Below are positions 9,870 through 23,177 of a DNA stretch of 64,000 nucleotides, in pieces. The position numbers and the translations under genes are program-made. Numbering within the stretch: the stretch's first letter is position 1; every line of letters starts with the position of its first letter. The notes under the pieces were generated by a model. It saw only the letters and a program-made list of their open reading frames with translations. It had not been told where the DNA came from and made no database searches. This DNA is from Ptiloglossa arizonensis (taxonomy: Eukaryota > Arthropoda > Insecta > Hymenoptera > Colletidae): NCBI RefSeq assembly GCF_051014685.1, contig NW_027478887.1, forward strand, positions 186,001 to 250,000, in the 5' to 3' direction.

Positions 9870-12800
9870 ACGAATAACTAGAACGGCCTAGGGGAAAACT
9901 ACACCAACCGTTGTAATCGGGCGAGTTTCTACTTTCAGATGCAACAGAAATTTTGCGGATTGATCAATCCGTTCGCGAGATATGGCAGTTTGGAGGTAAG
10001 AAACGCTTGAGAAACTCAGAATTTTCGCAGTTCTGATGCTCGAAACGAATGACTAGAACGGCCTAGGGGAAAACTACACATACCGTTGTAATCGGGCGAG
10101 TTTCTTCTTTCAGATGCAACAGAAATTTTGCGGATTGGTCAATCCGTTCGCGAGATATGGCAGTTTGGAGATAAGAAACGCTTGAGAAACTCAAAATTTT
10201 CGCAGTTCTGATGCTCGAAACGAATAACTAGAACGGCCTAGGGGAAAAGCGCGCATACCGTTGTAATCGGGCGAGTTTCTACTTTCAGATGCAACAGAAA
10301 TTTTGCGGATTGGTCGATCCGTTCGCGAGATGTGGCAGTTTGGAAGTAAGAAACGCTTGAGAAACTCAAAGTTTTCGCAGTTCTGTTGCTCGAAACGAAT
10401 AACTAGAACGGCCTAGGGGAAATGTGCGCATGCCGTTGTAATCGGGCGAGTTTCTACTTTCAGATGCAACAGAAATTTTGCGGATTGGTCGATCCGTTCG
10501 CGAGATGTGGCCGTTTGGAAGTAAGAAACGCTTGAGAAACTCAAAATTTTCGCAGTTCTGATGCTCGAAACGCATAACTAGAACGGCCTAGGGGAAATGT
10601 GCGCATGCCGTTGTAATCGGGCGAGTTTCTACTTTCAGATGCAACAGAAATTTTGCGGATTGGTCAATCCGTTCGCGAGATATGGCAGTTTTGAGATAAG
10701 AAACGCTTGAGAAACTCAAAGTTTTCGCAGTTCTGTTGCTCGAAACGAATAACTAGAACGGCCTAGGGGAAAAGTGCGCATACCGTTGTAATCGGGCGAG
10801 TTTCTATTATACTTTCAGATGCAACAGAAATTTTGCGGATTGGTTAATCCGTTCGCGAGATATGGCAGTTTGGAGGTAAGAAACGCTTGAGAAACTCAAA
10901 ATTTTCGCAGTTCTGATGCTCGACACGAATAACTAGAACGGCATAGGGGCAAAGTGCGCATACCGTTGTAATCGGGCGAGTTTCTACTTTCAGATGCAAC
11001 AGAAATTTTGCGGATTGATCAATCCATTCGCGAGATATGGCAGTTTGGAGATAAGAAACGCTTGAGAAACTCAAAATTTTCGCAGTTCTGATGCTCGAAA
11101 CGAATGACTAGAACGGCCTAGGGGAGAAGTACGCATACCGTTGTAATCGGGCGAGTTTCTACTTTCAGATGCAACAGAAATTTTGCGAATTGGTCAATAT
11201 GTTCGCGAGATATGGCAGTTTGGAGGTAAGAAACGCTTGAGAAACTCAAAATTTTCGCAGTTCTAATGCTCGAAACGAGTAACTAGAACGGCATGGGGGA
11301 AAAGTACGCATACCGTTGTAATCGGGCGAGTGTCTACTTTCAGATGCAACAGAAATTTTGCGGATTGGTCAATCCGTTCGCGAGATATGGCAGTTTGGAT
11401 GTAAGAAACGCTTGAGAAACTCAAAATTTTCGCGGTTCTGATGCTCGACACGAATAAATAGAACGGCCTAGGGGCAAAGTGCGCATACCGTTGTAATCGG
11501 GCGAGTTTCTACTTTCAGATGCAACAGAAATTTTGCGGATTGGTCGATCCGTTCGCGAGATGTGGCAGTTTGGAAGTAAGAAACGCTTGAGAAACTCAAA
11601 ATTTTCGCAGTTCTGATGCTCGAAACGAATAACTAGAACGGCCTAGGGGAAATGTGCGCATGCCGTTGTAATCGGGCGAGTTTCTACTTTCAGATGCAAC
11701 AGAAATTTTGCGGATTGGTCGATCCGTTCGCGAGATGTGGCAGTTTGGAGGTAAGAAACGCTTGAGAAACTCAAAATTTTCGCAGTTCTGATGCTCGAAA
11801 CGAATGACTAGAACGGCCTAGGGGAGAAGTACGCATACCGTTGTAATCGGGCGAGTTTCTACCTTCAGATGCAACAGAAATTATGCGGATTGGTCAATCC
11901 GTTCGCGAGATATGGTCGTTTGGATTTAAGAAACGGTTGAGAAACTCAAAATTTTCGCATTTCTGATGCTGGAAACGAATAACTAGAACGGCCTAGGGGA
12001 AAAGTGCGCATACCGTTGTAATCGGGTGAGTTTCTACTTTCAGAAGCAACAGAAATTTTGCGGATTGGTCAATCCGTTCGCGAGATATGGCAGTTTGGAG
12101 GTAAGAAACGCTTGAGAAACTCAAAATTTTCGCAGTTCTGATGCTCGAAATGAATAACTGAAACGGCCTAGGGGAAAAGTACGCATACCGTTGTAATCGG
12201 GCTAGTTTCTAGTTTCAGATGCAACAGAAACTTTGCGGATTGGTCAATCCGTTCGCGAGATATGGCAGTTTGGAAGTAAGAAACGCTTGAGAAACTCAAA
12301 ATTTTCGCAGTTCTGATGCTCGAAACGAATAACTAGAACGGCCTAGGGGAAAACTACACATACCGTTGTAATCGGGCGAGTTTCTACTTTCAGATGCAAC
12401 AGAAATTTTGCGGATTGGTCAATCCGTTCGCGAGATATGGCAGTTTGGAGGTAAGAAACGCTTGAGAAACTCAAAATTTTCGCAGTTCTAATGCTCGAAA
12501 CGAGTAACTAGATCGGCATAGGGGAAAAGTACGCATACCGTTGTAATCGGGCGAGTTTCTACTTTCAGATGCAACAGAAATTTTGCGGATTGATCAATCC
12601 GTTCGCGAGATATGGCAGTTTGGAGGTAAGAAATGCTTGAGAAGCTCAAAATTTTCGCAGTTCTGATGCTCGAAATGAATAACTGAAACGGCCTAGGGGA
12701 AAAGTACGCATACCGTTGTAATCGGGCTAGTTTCTACTTTCAGATGCAACAGAAATTTTGCGGATTTGTCAATCCGTTCGCGAGATATGGCAGTTTGGAC

Positions 12801-13577
12801 GTAAGAAACGCTTGAGAAACTCAAAATTTTCGCAGTTCTGATGCTCGAAACGAATGACTAGAACGGCCTAGGGGAGAAGTACGCATACCGTTGTGATCGG
12901 GCGAGTTTCTATTTTCAGATGCAACAGAAATTTTGCGGATTGGTCGATCCGTTCGCGAGATGTGGCAGTTTGGAAGTAAGAAACGCTTGAGAAACTCAAA
13001 ATTTTCGCAGTTCCGATGCTCGAAACGAATAACTAGAACGGCCTAGGGGAAAACTACACCCACCGTTGTAATCGGGCGAGGTTCTACTTTCAGATGCAAC
13101 AGAAATTTTGCGGATTGGTCAATCCGTTCGCGAGATACGGCAGTTTGGAGATAAGAAACGCTTGAGAAACTCAAAATTTTCGCAGTTCTGATGCTCGAAA
13201 CGAGTAACTAGAACGGCATAGGGGAAAAGTACGCATACCGTTGTAATCGGGCGAGTTTCTACTTTCAGATGCAACAGAAATTTTGCGGATTGATCAATCC
13301 GTTCGCGAGATATGGCAGTTTGGAGGTAAGAAACGCGTGAGAAACTCAAAATTTTCGCAGTTCTGATGCTCGACACGAATAACTAGAACGGCCTGGGGGC
13401 AAAGTGCGCATACCGTTGTAATCGGGCGAGTTTCTACTTTCAGATGCAACAGAAATTTTGCGGATTGGTCGATCCGTTCGCAAGATGTGGCAGTTTGGAA
13501 GTAAGAAACGCTTGAGAAACTCAAAATTTTCGCAGTTCTGATGCTCGAAACGAATAACTAGAACGGCCTAGGGGAAA
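9870..13577 (+). repeat. 4.38-kb duplicated segment, right copy (shortened)
   Basis: Second copy of the segment beginning at 5490. The offset is 4380 bases up to about 11930, then 4555 after one extra monomer, then 3680 after loss of five monomers at about 12835. Marker variants are shared in order: 'acaccaaccg' at 9901, the five-base insertion at about 10806-10810, 'aatatgttcg' at 11197, 'gtttctagtttcag' near 12205 and 'tggacgtaag' at 12796. Matching stops at 13577, where 'aaaatt' replaces 'aaaact'. Confidence 0.85.
10806..10810 (+). other. Private 5-bp insertion in a monomer (second copy)
   Basis: Same insertion as at 6426, lying exactly 4380 bases further along in the duplicated segment. 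It shifts the array register by a further five bases. Confidence 0.9.
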
Positions 13578-13756
13578 ATTACACATACCGTTGTAATCGG
13601 GCGAGTTTCTACTTTCAGATGCAACAGAAATTTTGCGGATTGGTCAATCCGTTCGCGAGATATGGCAGTTTGGAGGTAAGAAACGCTTGAGAAACTCAAA
13701 ATTTTCGCAGTTCTGATGCTCGAAACGAATGACTAGAACGGCCTAGGGGAGAAGTA

Positions 13757-14754
13757 CGCATACCGTTGTAATCGGGCGAGTTTCTACTTCCAGATGCAAC
13801 AGAAATTTTGCGGATTGATCAATCCATTGGCGAGATATGGCAGTTTGGATATAAGAAACGCTTGAGAAACTCAAAATTTTCGCAGTTCTGATGCTCGAAA
13901 CGAGTAACTAGAACGGCCTAGGGGAAAGGTGCGCATACCGTTGTAATCGGGCGAGTTTCTACTTTCAGATGCAACAGAAATTTTGCGGATTGGTCAATCC
14001 GTTCGCGAGATATGGCAGTTTGGAGGTAAGAAACGCTTGAGAAACTCAAAATTTTCGCAGTTCTGATGCTCGAAACGAATGACTAGAACGGCCTAGGGGA
14101 GAAGTACGCATACCGTTGTAATCGGGCGAGTTTCTACCTTCAGATGCAACAGAAATTATGCGGATTGGTCAATCCGTTCGCGAGATATGGTCGTTTGGAT
14201 ATAAGAAACGCTTGAGAAACTCAAAATTTTCGCAGTTCTGATGCTCGAAACGAATGACTAGAACGGCCTAGGGGAGAAGTACGCATACCGTTGTAATCGG
14301 GCGAGTTTCTACCTTCAGATGCAACAGAAATTATGCGGATTGGTCAATCCGTTCGCGAGATATGGTCGTTTGGTTTAAGAAACGGTTGAGAAACTCAAAA
14401 TTTTCGCATTTCTGATGCTGGAAACGAATAACTAGAACGGCCTAGGGGAAAAGTGCGCATACCTTTGTAATCGGGCGAGTTTCTACTTTCAGAAGCAACA
14501 GAAATTTTGCGGATTGGTCAATCCGTTCGCGAGATATGGCAGTTTGGAGGTAAGAAACGCTTGAGAAACTCAAAATTTTCGCAGTTCTGATGCTCGAAAT
14601 GAATAACTGAAACGGCCTAGGGGAAAAGTACGCATACCGTTGTAATCGGGCTAGTTTCTACTTTCAGATGCAACAGAAACTTTGCGGATCGGTCAATCCG
14701 TTCGCGAGATATGGCAGTTTGGAAGTAAGAAACGCTTGAGAAACTCAAAATTTT
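13757..14754 (+). repeat. About 1-kb duplicated block, partner at 20406
   Basis: Matches 20406-21404. The rare variant 'aatccattgg' is shared (13821 and 20470), as is a pair of 'ggtcgtttggatataag' and 'ggtcgtttgg(at)ttaag' monomers. The offset is 6649 and becomes 6650 after the one-base deletion at about 14374, which only this copy carries. Matching ends at 14755, where 'ttttagcag' stands against 'ttttcgcag'. Confidence 0.8.
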
Positions 14755-15781
14755 AGCAGTTCTGATGCTCGAAACGAATGACTAGAACGGCCTAGGGGAG
14801 AAGTACGCATACCGTTGTAATCGGGCGAGTTTCTACCTTCAGATGCAACAGAAATTATGCGGATTGGTCAATCCGTTCGCGAGATATGGTCGTTTGGATT
14901 TAAGAAACGGTTGAGAAACTCAAAATTTTCGCATTTCTGATGCTGGAAACGAATAACTAGAACGGCCTAGGGGAAAAGTGCGCATACCTTTGTAATCGGG
15001 CGAGTTTCTACTTTCAGAAGCAACAGAAATTTTGCGGACTGGTCAATCCGTTCGCGAGATATGGCAGTTTGGAGGTAAGAAACGCTTGAGAAACTCAAAA
15101 TTTTCGCAGTTCTGATGCTCGAAATGAATAACTGAAACGGCCTAGGGGAAAAGTACGCATACCGTTGTAATCGGGCTAGTTTCTACTTTCAGATGCAACA
15201 GAAACTTTGCGGATCGGTCAATCCGTTCGCGAGATATGGCAGTTTGGAAGTAAGAAACGCTTGAGAAACTCAAAATTTTCGCAGTTCTGATGCTCGAAAC
15301 GAATAACTAGAACGGCCTAGGGGAAAACTACACATACCGTTGTAATCGGGCGAGTTTCTACTTTCAGATGCAACAGAAATTTTGCGGATTGGTCAATCCG
15401 TCCGCGAGATATGGCAGTTTGGAGATAAGAAACGCTTGAGAAACTCAAAATTTTCGCAGTTCTGATGCTCGAAATGAATAACTGAAACGGCCTAGGGGAA
15501 AAGTACGCATACCGTTGTAATCGGGCGAGTTTCTACTTTCAGATGCAACAGAAATTTTGCGGATTGGTCAATCCGTTCGCGAGATATGGCAGTTTGGAGG
15601 TAAGAAACGCTTGAGAAACTCAAAATTTTCGCAGTTCTGATGCTCGAAACGAATGACTAGAGCGGCCTAGGGGAGAAGTACATATAGCGTTGTAATCGGG
15701 CGAGTTTCTATCTTCAGATGCAACAGAAATCATGCGGATTGGTCAATCCGTTCGCGAGATATGGCCGTTTGGATTTAAGAA
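14631..15781 (+). repeat. 10-monomer-offset duplication, first copy
   Basis: Matches 16381-17531 at an offset of 1750 bases. I saw three mismatches (near 15039, 15177 and 15402). Shared rare variants are 'ttttagcag' (14751 and 16501) and 'catatagcgt' (15681 and 17431). The copies diverge at 15782. Confidence 0.82.
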
Positions 15782-16380
15782 TCGCTTGAGAAACTCAAAA
15801 TTTTCGCAGTTCTGATGCTCGAAACGAGTAACTAGAACGGCCTAGGGGAAAAGTGCGCATACCGTTGTAATCGGGCGAGTTTCTACTTTCAGATGCAACA
15901 GAAATTTTGCGGATTGGTCAATCCGTTCGCGAGATATGGCAGTTTGGATGTAAGAAACGCTTGAGAAACTCAAAATTTTCGCAGTTCTGATGCTCGACAC
16001 GAATAACTAGAACGGCCTAGGGGCAAAGTGCGCATACCGTTGTAATCGGGCGAGTTTCTACTTTCAGATGCAACAGAAATTTTGCGGATTGGTCGATCCG
16101 TTCGCGAGATATGGCAGTTTGGAGGTAAGAAACGCTTGAGAAACTCAAAATTTTCGCAGTTCTGATGCTCGAAACGAATGACTAGAACGGCCTAGGGGAG
16201 AAGTACGCATACCGTTGTAATCGGGCGAGTTTCTACCTTCAGATGCAACAGAAATTATGCGGATTGGTCAATCCGTTCGCGAGATATGGTCGTTTGGATT
16301 TAAGAAACGGTTGAGTAACTCAAAATTTTCGCATTTCTGATGCTGGAAACGAATAACTAGAACGGCCTAGGGGAAAAGTG

Positions 16381-17531
16381 CGCATACCGTTGTAATCGGG
16401 CTAGTTTCTACTTTCAGATGCAACAGAAACTTTGCGGATCGGTCAATCCGTTCGCGAGATATGGCAGTTTGGAAGTAAGAAACGCTTGAGAAACTCAAAA
16501 TTTTAGCAGTTCTGATGCTCGAAACGAATGACTAGAACGGCCTAGGGGAGAAGTACGCATACCGTTGTAATCGGGCGAGTTTCTACCTTCAGATGCAACA
16601 GAAATTATGCGGATTGGTCAATCCGTTCGCGAGATATGGTCGTTTGGATTTAAGAAACGGTTGAGAAACTCAAAATTTTCGCATTTCTGATGCTGGAAAC
16701 GAATAACTAGAACGGCCTAGGGGAAAAGTGCGCATACCTTTGTAATCGGGCGAGTTTCTACTTTCAGAAGCAACAGAAATTTTGCGGATTGGTCAATCCG
16801 TTCGCGAGATATGGCAGTTTGGAGGTAAGAAACGCTTGAGAAACTCAAAATTTTCGCAGTTCTGATGCTCGAAATGAATAACTGAAACGGCCTAGGGGAA
16901 AAGTACGCATACCGTTGTAATCGGGCGAGTTTCTACTTTCAGATGCAACAGAAACTTTGCGGATCGGTCAATCCGTTCGCGAGATATGGCAGTTTGGAAG
17001 TAAGAAACGCTTGAGAAACTCAAAATTTTCGCAGTTCTGATGCTCGAAACGAATAACTAGAACGGCCTAGGGGAAAACTACACATACCGTTGTAATCGGG
17101 CGAGTTTCTACTTTCAGATGCAACAGAAATTTTGCGGATTGGTCAATCCGTTCGCGAGATATGGCAGTTTGGAGATAAGAAACGCTTGAGAAACTCAAAA
17201 TTTTCGCAGTTCTGATGCTCGAAATGAATAACTGAAACGGCCTAGGGGAAAAGTACGCATACCGTTGTAATCGGGCGAGTTTCTACTTTCAGATGCAACA
17301 GAAATTTTGCGGATTGGTCAATCCGTTCGCGAGATATGGCAGTTTGGAGGTAAGAAACGCTTGAGAAACTCAAAATTTTCGCAGTTCTGATGCTCGAAAC
17401 GAATGACTAGAGCGGCCTAGGGGAGAAGTACATATAGCGTTGTAATCGGGCGAGTTTCTATCTTCAGATGCAACAGAAATCATGCGGATTGGTCAATCCG
17501 TTCGCGAGATATGGCCGTTTGGATTTAAGAA
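16381..17531 (+). repeat. 10-monomer-offset duplication, second copy
   Basis: Partner of 14631-15781. The intervening stretch, about 15783-16400, itself matches about 18408-19025 at an offset of 2625 bases (15 monomers), including the rare 'ggttgagtaactc' at about 16309 and 18934. This domain is therefore a patchwork rather than a simple tandem repeat. Confidence 0.82.
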
Positions 17532-19677
17532 ACGGTTGAGAAACTCAAAATTTTCGCATTTCTGATGCTGGAAACGAATAACTAGAACGGCCTAGGGGAA
17601 AAGTGCGCATACCTTTGTAATCGGGCGAGTTTCTACTTTCAGAAGCAACAGAAATTTTGCGGATTGGTCAATCCGTTCGCGAGATATGGCAGTTTGGAGG
17701 TAAGAAACGCTTGAGAAACTCAAAATTTTCGCAGTTCTGATGCTCGAAATGAATAACTGAAACGGCCTAGGGGAAAAGTACGCATACCGTTGTAATCGGG
17801 CTAGTTTCTACTTTCAGATGCAACAGAAACTTTGCGGATCGGTCAATCCGTTCGCGAGATATGGCAGTTTGGAAGTAAGAAACGCTTGAGAAACTCAAAA
17901 TTTTCGCAGTTCTGATGCTCGAAACGAATAACTAGAACGGCCTAGGGGAAAACTACACATACCGTTGTAATCGGGCGAGTTTCTACTTTCAGATGCAACA
18001 GAAATTTTGCGGATTGGTCAATCCGTTCGCGAGATATGGCAGTTTGGAGATAAGAAACGCTTGAGAAACTCAAAATTTTCGCAGTTCTGATGCTCGAAAT
18101 GAATAACTGAAACGGCCTAGGGGAAAAGTACGCATACCGTTGTAATCGGGCGAGTTTCTACTTTCAGATGCAACAGAAATTTTGCGGATTGGTCAATCCG
18201 TTCGCGAGATATGGCAGTTTGGAGGTAAGAAACGCTTGAGAAACTCAAAATTTTCGCAGTTCTGATGCTCGAAACGAATGACTAGAGCGGCCTAGGGGAG
18301 AAGTACATATAGCGTTGTAATCGGGCGAGTTTCTATCTTCAGATGCAACAGAAATCATGCGGATTGGTCAATCCGTTCGCGAGATATGGCCGTTTGGATT
18401 TAAGAAACGCTTGAGAAACTCAAAATTTTCGCAGTTCTGATGCTCGAAACGAGTAACTAGAACGGCCTAGGGGAAAAGTGCGCATACCGTTGTAATCGGG
18501 CGAGTTTCTACTTTCAGATGCAACAGAAATTTTGCGGATTGGTCAATCCGTTCGCGAGATATGGCAGTTTGGATGTAAGAAACGCTTGAGAAACTCAAAA
18601 TTTTCGCAGTTCTGATGCTCGACACGAATAACTAGAACGGCCTAGGGGCAAAGTGCGCATACCGTTGTAATCGGGCGAGTTTCTACTTTCAGATGCAACA
18701 GAAATTTTGCGGATTGGTCGATCCGTTCGCGAGATATGGCAGTTTGGAGGTAAGAAACGCTTGAGAAACTCAAAATTTTCGCAGTTCTGATGCTCGAAAC
18801 GAATGACTAGAACGGCCTAGGGGAGAAGTACGCATACCGTTGTAATCGGGCGAGTTTCTACCTTCAGATGCAACAGAAATTATGCGGATTGGTCAATCCG
18901 TTCGCGAGATATGGTCGTTTGGATTTAAGAAACGGTTGAGTAACTCAAAATTTTCGCATTTCTGATGCTGGAAACGAATAACTAGAACGGCCTAGGGGAA
19001 AAGTGCGCATACCGTTGTAATCGGGCGAGTTTCTACTTTCAGAAGCAACAGAAATTTTGCGGATTGGTCAATCCGTTCGCGAGATATGGCAGTTTGGAGG
19101 TAAGAAACGCTTGAGAAACTCAAAATTTTCGCAGTTCTGATGCTCGAAATGAATAACTGAAACGGCCTAGGGGAAAAGTACGCATACCGTTGTAATCGGG
19201 CTAGTTTCTACTTTCAGATGCAACAGAAACTTTGCGGATTGGTCAATCCGTTCGCGAGATATGGCAGTTTGGAGGTAAGAAACGCTTGAGAAACTCAAAA
19301 TTTTCGCAGTTCTGATGCTCGAAACGAATAACTAGAACGGCCTAGGGGAAAACTACACATACCGTTGTAATCGGGCGAGTTTCTACTTTCAGATGCAACA
19401 GAAATTTTGCGGATTGGTCGATCCGTTCGCGAGATGTGGCAGTTTGGAAGTAAGAAACGCTTGAGAAACTCAAAATTTTCGCAGTTCTGATGCTCGAAAC
19501 GAATGACTAGAACGGCCTAGGGGAAGAGTACGCATACCGTTGTAATCGGGCGAGTTTCTACTTTCAGATGCAACAGAAATTTTGCGGATTGGTCAATCCG
19601 TTCGCGAGATATGGCGGTTTGGAGGTAAGAAACGCTTGAGAAACTCAAAATTTTCGCAGTTCTGATGCTCGAAACGA
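17516..19677 (+). repeat. 2.16-kb block, partner 3500 bp downstream
   Basis: Matches 21016-23177 at an offset of 20 monomers. Shared rare variants are 'catatagcgt' (18306 and 21806) and 'atggcggttt' (19611 and 23111). I saw one mismatch (18709 g against 22209 a). The left limit is the c/t difference at 17515, and the right limit is 'cgagta' against 'cgaata' at 19678. Confidence 0.85.
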
Positions 19678-20405
19678 GTAACTAGAACGGCATAGGGGAA
19701 AAGTACGCATACCGTTGTAATCGGGCGAGTTTCTACTTTCAGATGCAACAGAAATTTTGCGGATTGATCAATCCGTTCGCGAGATATGGCAGTTTGGAGG
19801 TAAGAAACGCGTGAGAAACTCAAAATTTTCGCAGTTCTGATGCTCGACACGAATAACTAGAACGGCCTGGGGGCAAAGTGCGCATACCGTTGTAATCGGG
19901 CGAGTTTCTACTTTCAGATGCAACAGAAATTTTGCGGATTGGTCGATCCGTTCGCAAGATGTGGCAGTTTGGAAGTAAGAAACGCTTGAGAAACTCAAAA
20001 TTTTCGCAGTTCTGATGCTCGAAACGAATAACTAGAACGGCCTAGGGGAAAATTACACCCACCGTTGTAATCGGGCGAGGTTCTACTTTCAGATGCAACA
20101 GAAATTTTGCGGATTGGTCAATCCGTTCGCGAGATATGGCAGTTTGGAGGTAAGAAACGCTTGAGAAACTCAAAATTTTCGCAGTTCTGATGCTCGAAAC
20201 GAATAACTAGAACGGCCTAGGGGAAAACTACACATACCGTTGTAATCGGGCTAGTTTCTACTTTCAGATGCAACAGAAATTTTGCGGATTGGTCAATCCG
20301 TTCGCGAGATATGGCAGTTTGGAGGTAAGAAACGCTTGAGAAACTCAAAATTTTCGCAGTTCTGATGCTCGAAACGAATAACTAGAACCGTCTAGGGGAA
20401 AAGTG

Positions 20406-21404
20406 CGCATACCGTTGTAATCGGGCGAGTTTCTACTTCCAGATGCAACAGAAATTTTGCGGATTGATCAATCCATTGGCGAGATATGGCAGTTTGGATA
20501 TAAGAAACGCTTGAGAAACTCAAAATTTTCGCAGTTCTGATGCTCGAAACGAGTAACTAGAACGGCCTAGGGGAAAGGTGCGCATACCGTTGTAATCGGG
20601 CGAGTTTCTACTTTCAGATGCAACAGAAATTTTGCGGATTGGTCAATCCGTTCGCGAGATATGGCAGTTTGGAGGTAAGAAACGCTTGAGAAACTCAAAA
20701 TTTTCGCAGTTCTGATGCTCGAAACGAATGACTAGAACGGCCTAGGGGAGAAGTACGCATACCGTTGTAATCGGGCGAGTTTCTACCTTCAGATGCAACA
20801 GAAATTATGCGGATTGGTCAATCCGTTCGCGAGATATGGTCGTTTGGATATAAGAAACGCTTGAGAAACTCAAAATTTTCGCAGTTCTGATGCTCGAAAC
20901 GAATGACTAGAACGGCCTAGGGGAGAAGTACGCATACCGTTGTAATCGGGCGAGTTTCTACCTTCAGATGCAACAGAAATTATGCGGATTGGTCAATCCG
21001 TTCGCGAGATATGGTCGTTTGGATTTAAGAAACGGTTGAGAAACTCAAAATTTTCGCATTTCTGATGCTGGAAACGAATAACTAGAACGGCCTAGGGGAA
21101 AAGTGCGCATACCTTTGTAATCGGGCGAGTTTCTACTTTCAGAAGCAACAGAAATTTTGCGGATTGGTCAATCCGTTCGCGAGATATGGCAGTTTGGAGG
21201 TAAGAAACGCTTGAGAAACTCAAAATTTTCGCAGTTCTGATGCTCGAAATGAATAACTGAAACGGCCTAGGGGAAAAGTACGCATACCGTTGTAATCGGG
21301 CTAGTTTCTACTTTCAGATGCAACAGAAACTTTGCGGATCGGTCAATCCGTTCGCGAGATATGGCAGTTTGGAAGTAAGAAACGCTTGAGAAACTCAAAA
21401 TTTT
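20406..21404 (+). repeat. About 1-kb duplicated block, partner at 13757
   Basis: Second copy of the block at 13757, without the one-base deletion. It runs directly into the 3500-bp-shifted duplication beginning near 21016, so successive copying events overlap here. Confidence 0.8.
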
Positions 21405-23177
21405 CGCAGTTCTGATGCTCGAAACGAATAACTAGAACGGCCTAGGGGAAAACTACACATACCGTTGTAATCGGGCGAGTTTCTACTTTCAGATGCAACA
21501 GAAATTTTGCGGATTGGTCAATCCGTTCGCGAGATATGGCAGTTTGGAGATAAGAAACGCTTGAGAAACTCAAAATTTTCGCAGTTCTGATGCTCGAAAT
21601 GAATAACTGAAACGGCCTAGGGGAAAAGTACGCATACCGTTGTAATCGGGCGAGTTTCTACTTTCAGATGCAACAGAAATTTTGCGGATTGGTCAATCCG
21701 TTCGCGAGATATGGCAGTTTGGAGGTAAGAAACGCTTGAGAAACTCAAAATTTTCGCAGTTCTGATGCTCGAAACGAATGACTAGAGCGGCCTAGGGGAG
21801 AAGTACATATAGCGTTGTAATCGGGCGAGTTTCTATCTTCAGATGCAACAGAAATCATGCGGATTGGTCAATCCGTTCGCGAGATATGGCCGTTTGGATT
21901 TAAGAAACGCTTGAGAAACTCAAAATTTTCGCAGTTCTGATGCTCGAAACGAGTAACTAGAACGGCCTAGGGGAAAAGTGCGCATACCGTTGTAATCGGG
22001 CGAGTTTCTACTTTCAGATGCAACAGAAATTTTGCGGATTGGTCAATCCGTTCGCGAGATATGGCAGTTTGGATGTAAGAAACGCTTGAGAAACTCAAAA
22101 TTTTCGCAGTTCTGATGCTCGACACGAATAACTAGAACGGCCTAGGGGCAAAGTGCGCATACCGTTGTAATCGGGCGAGTTTCTACTTTCAGATGCAACA
22201 GAAATTTTACGGATTGGTCGATCCGTTCGCGAGATATGGCAGTTTGGAGGTAAGAAACGCTTGAGAAACTCAAAATTTTCGCAGTTCTGATGCTCGAAAC
22301 GAATGACTAGAACGGCCTAGGGGAGAAGTACGCATACCGTTGTAATCGGGCGAGTTTCTACCTTCAGATGCAACAGAAATTATGCGGATTGGTCAATCCG
22401 TTCGCGAGATATGGTCGTTTGGATTTAAGAAACGGTTGAGTAACTCAAAATTTTCGCATTTCTGATGCTGGAAACGAATAACTAGAACGGCCTAGGGGAA
22501 AAGTGCGCATACCGTTGTAATCGGGCGAGTTTCTACTTTCAGAAGCAACAGAAATTTTGCGGATTGGTCAATCCGTTCGCGAGATATGGCAGTTTGGAGG
22601 TAAGAAACGCTTGAGAAACTCAAAATTTTCGCAGTTCTGATGCTCGAAATGAATAACTGAAACGGCCTAGGGGAAAAGTACGCATACCGTTGTAATCGGG
22701 CTAGTTTCTACTTTCAGATGCAACAGAAACTTTGCGGATTGGTCAATCCGTTCGCGAGATATGGCAGTTTGGAGGTAAGAAACGCTTGAGAAACTCAAAA
22801 TTTTCGCAGTTCTGATGCTCGAAACGAATAACTAGAACGGCCTAGGGGAAAACTACACATACCGTTGTAATCGGGCGAGTTTCTACTTTCAGATGCAACA
22901 GAAATTTTGCGGATTGGTCGATCCGTTCGCGAGATGTGGCAGTTTGGAAGTAAGAAACGCTTGAGAAACTCAAAATTTTCGCAGTTCTGATGCTCGAAAC
23001 GAATGACTAGAACGGCCTAGGGGAAGAGTACGCATACCGTTGTAATCGGGCGAGTTTCTACTTTCAGATGCAACAGAAATTTTGCGGATTGGTCAATCCG
23101 TTCGCGAGATATGGCGGTTTGGAGGTAAGAAACGCTTGAGAAACTCAAAATTTTCGCAGTTCTGATGCTCGAAACGA
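21016..23177 (+). repeat. 2.16-kb block, partner 3500 bp upstream
   Basis: Near-identical copy of 17516-19677. The near-absence of differences across about 12 monomers, compared with many differences between neighbouring monomers, shows that the block was copied as a unit and recently. Confidence 0.85.
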
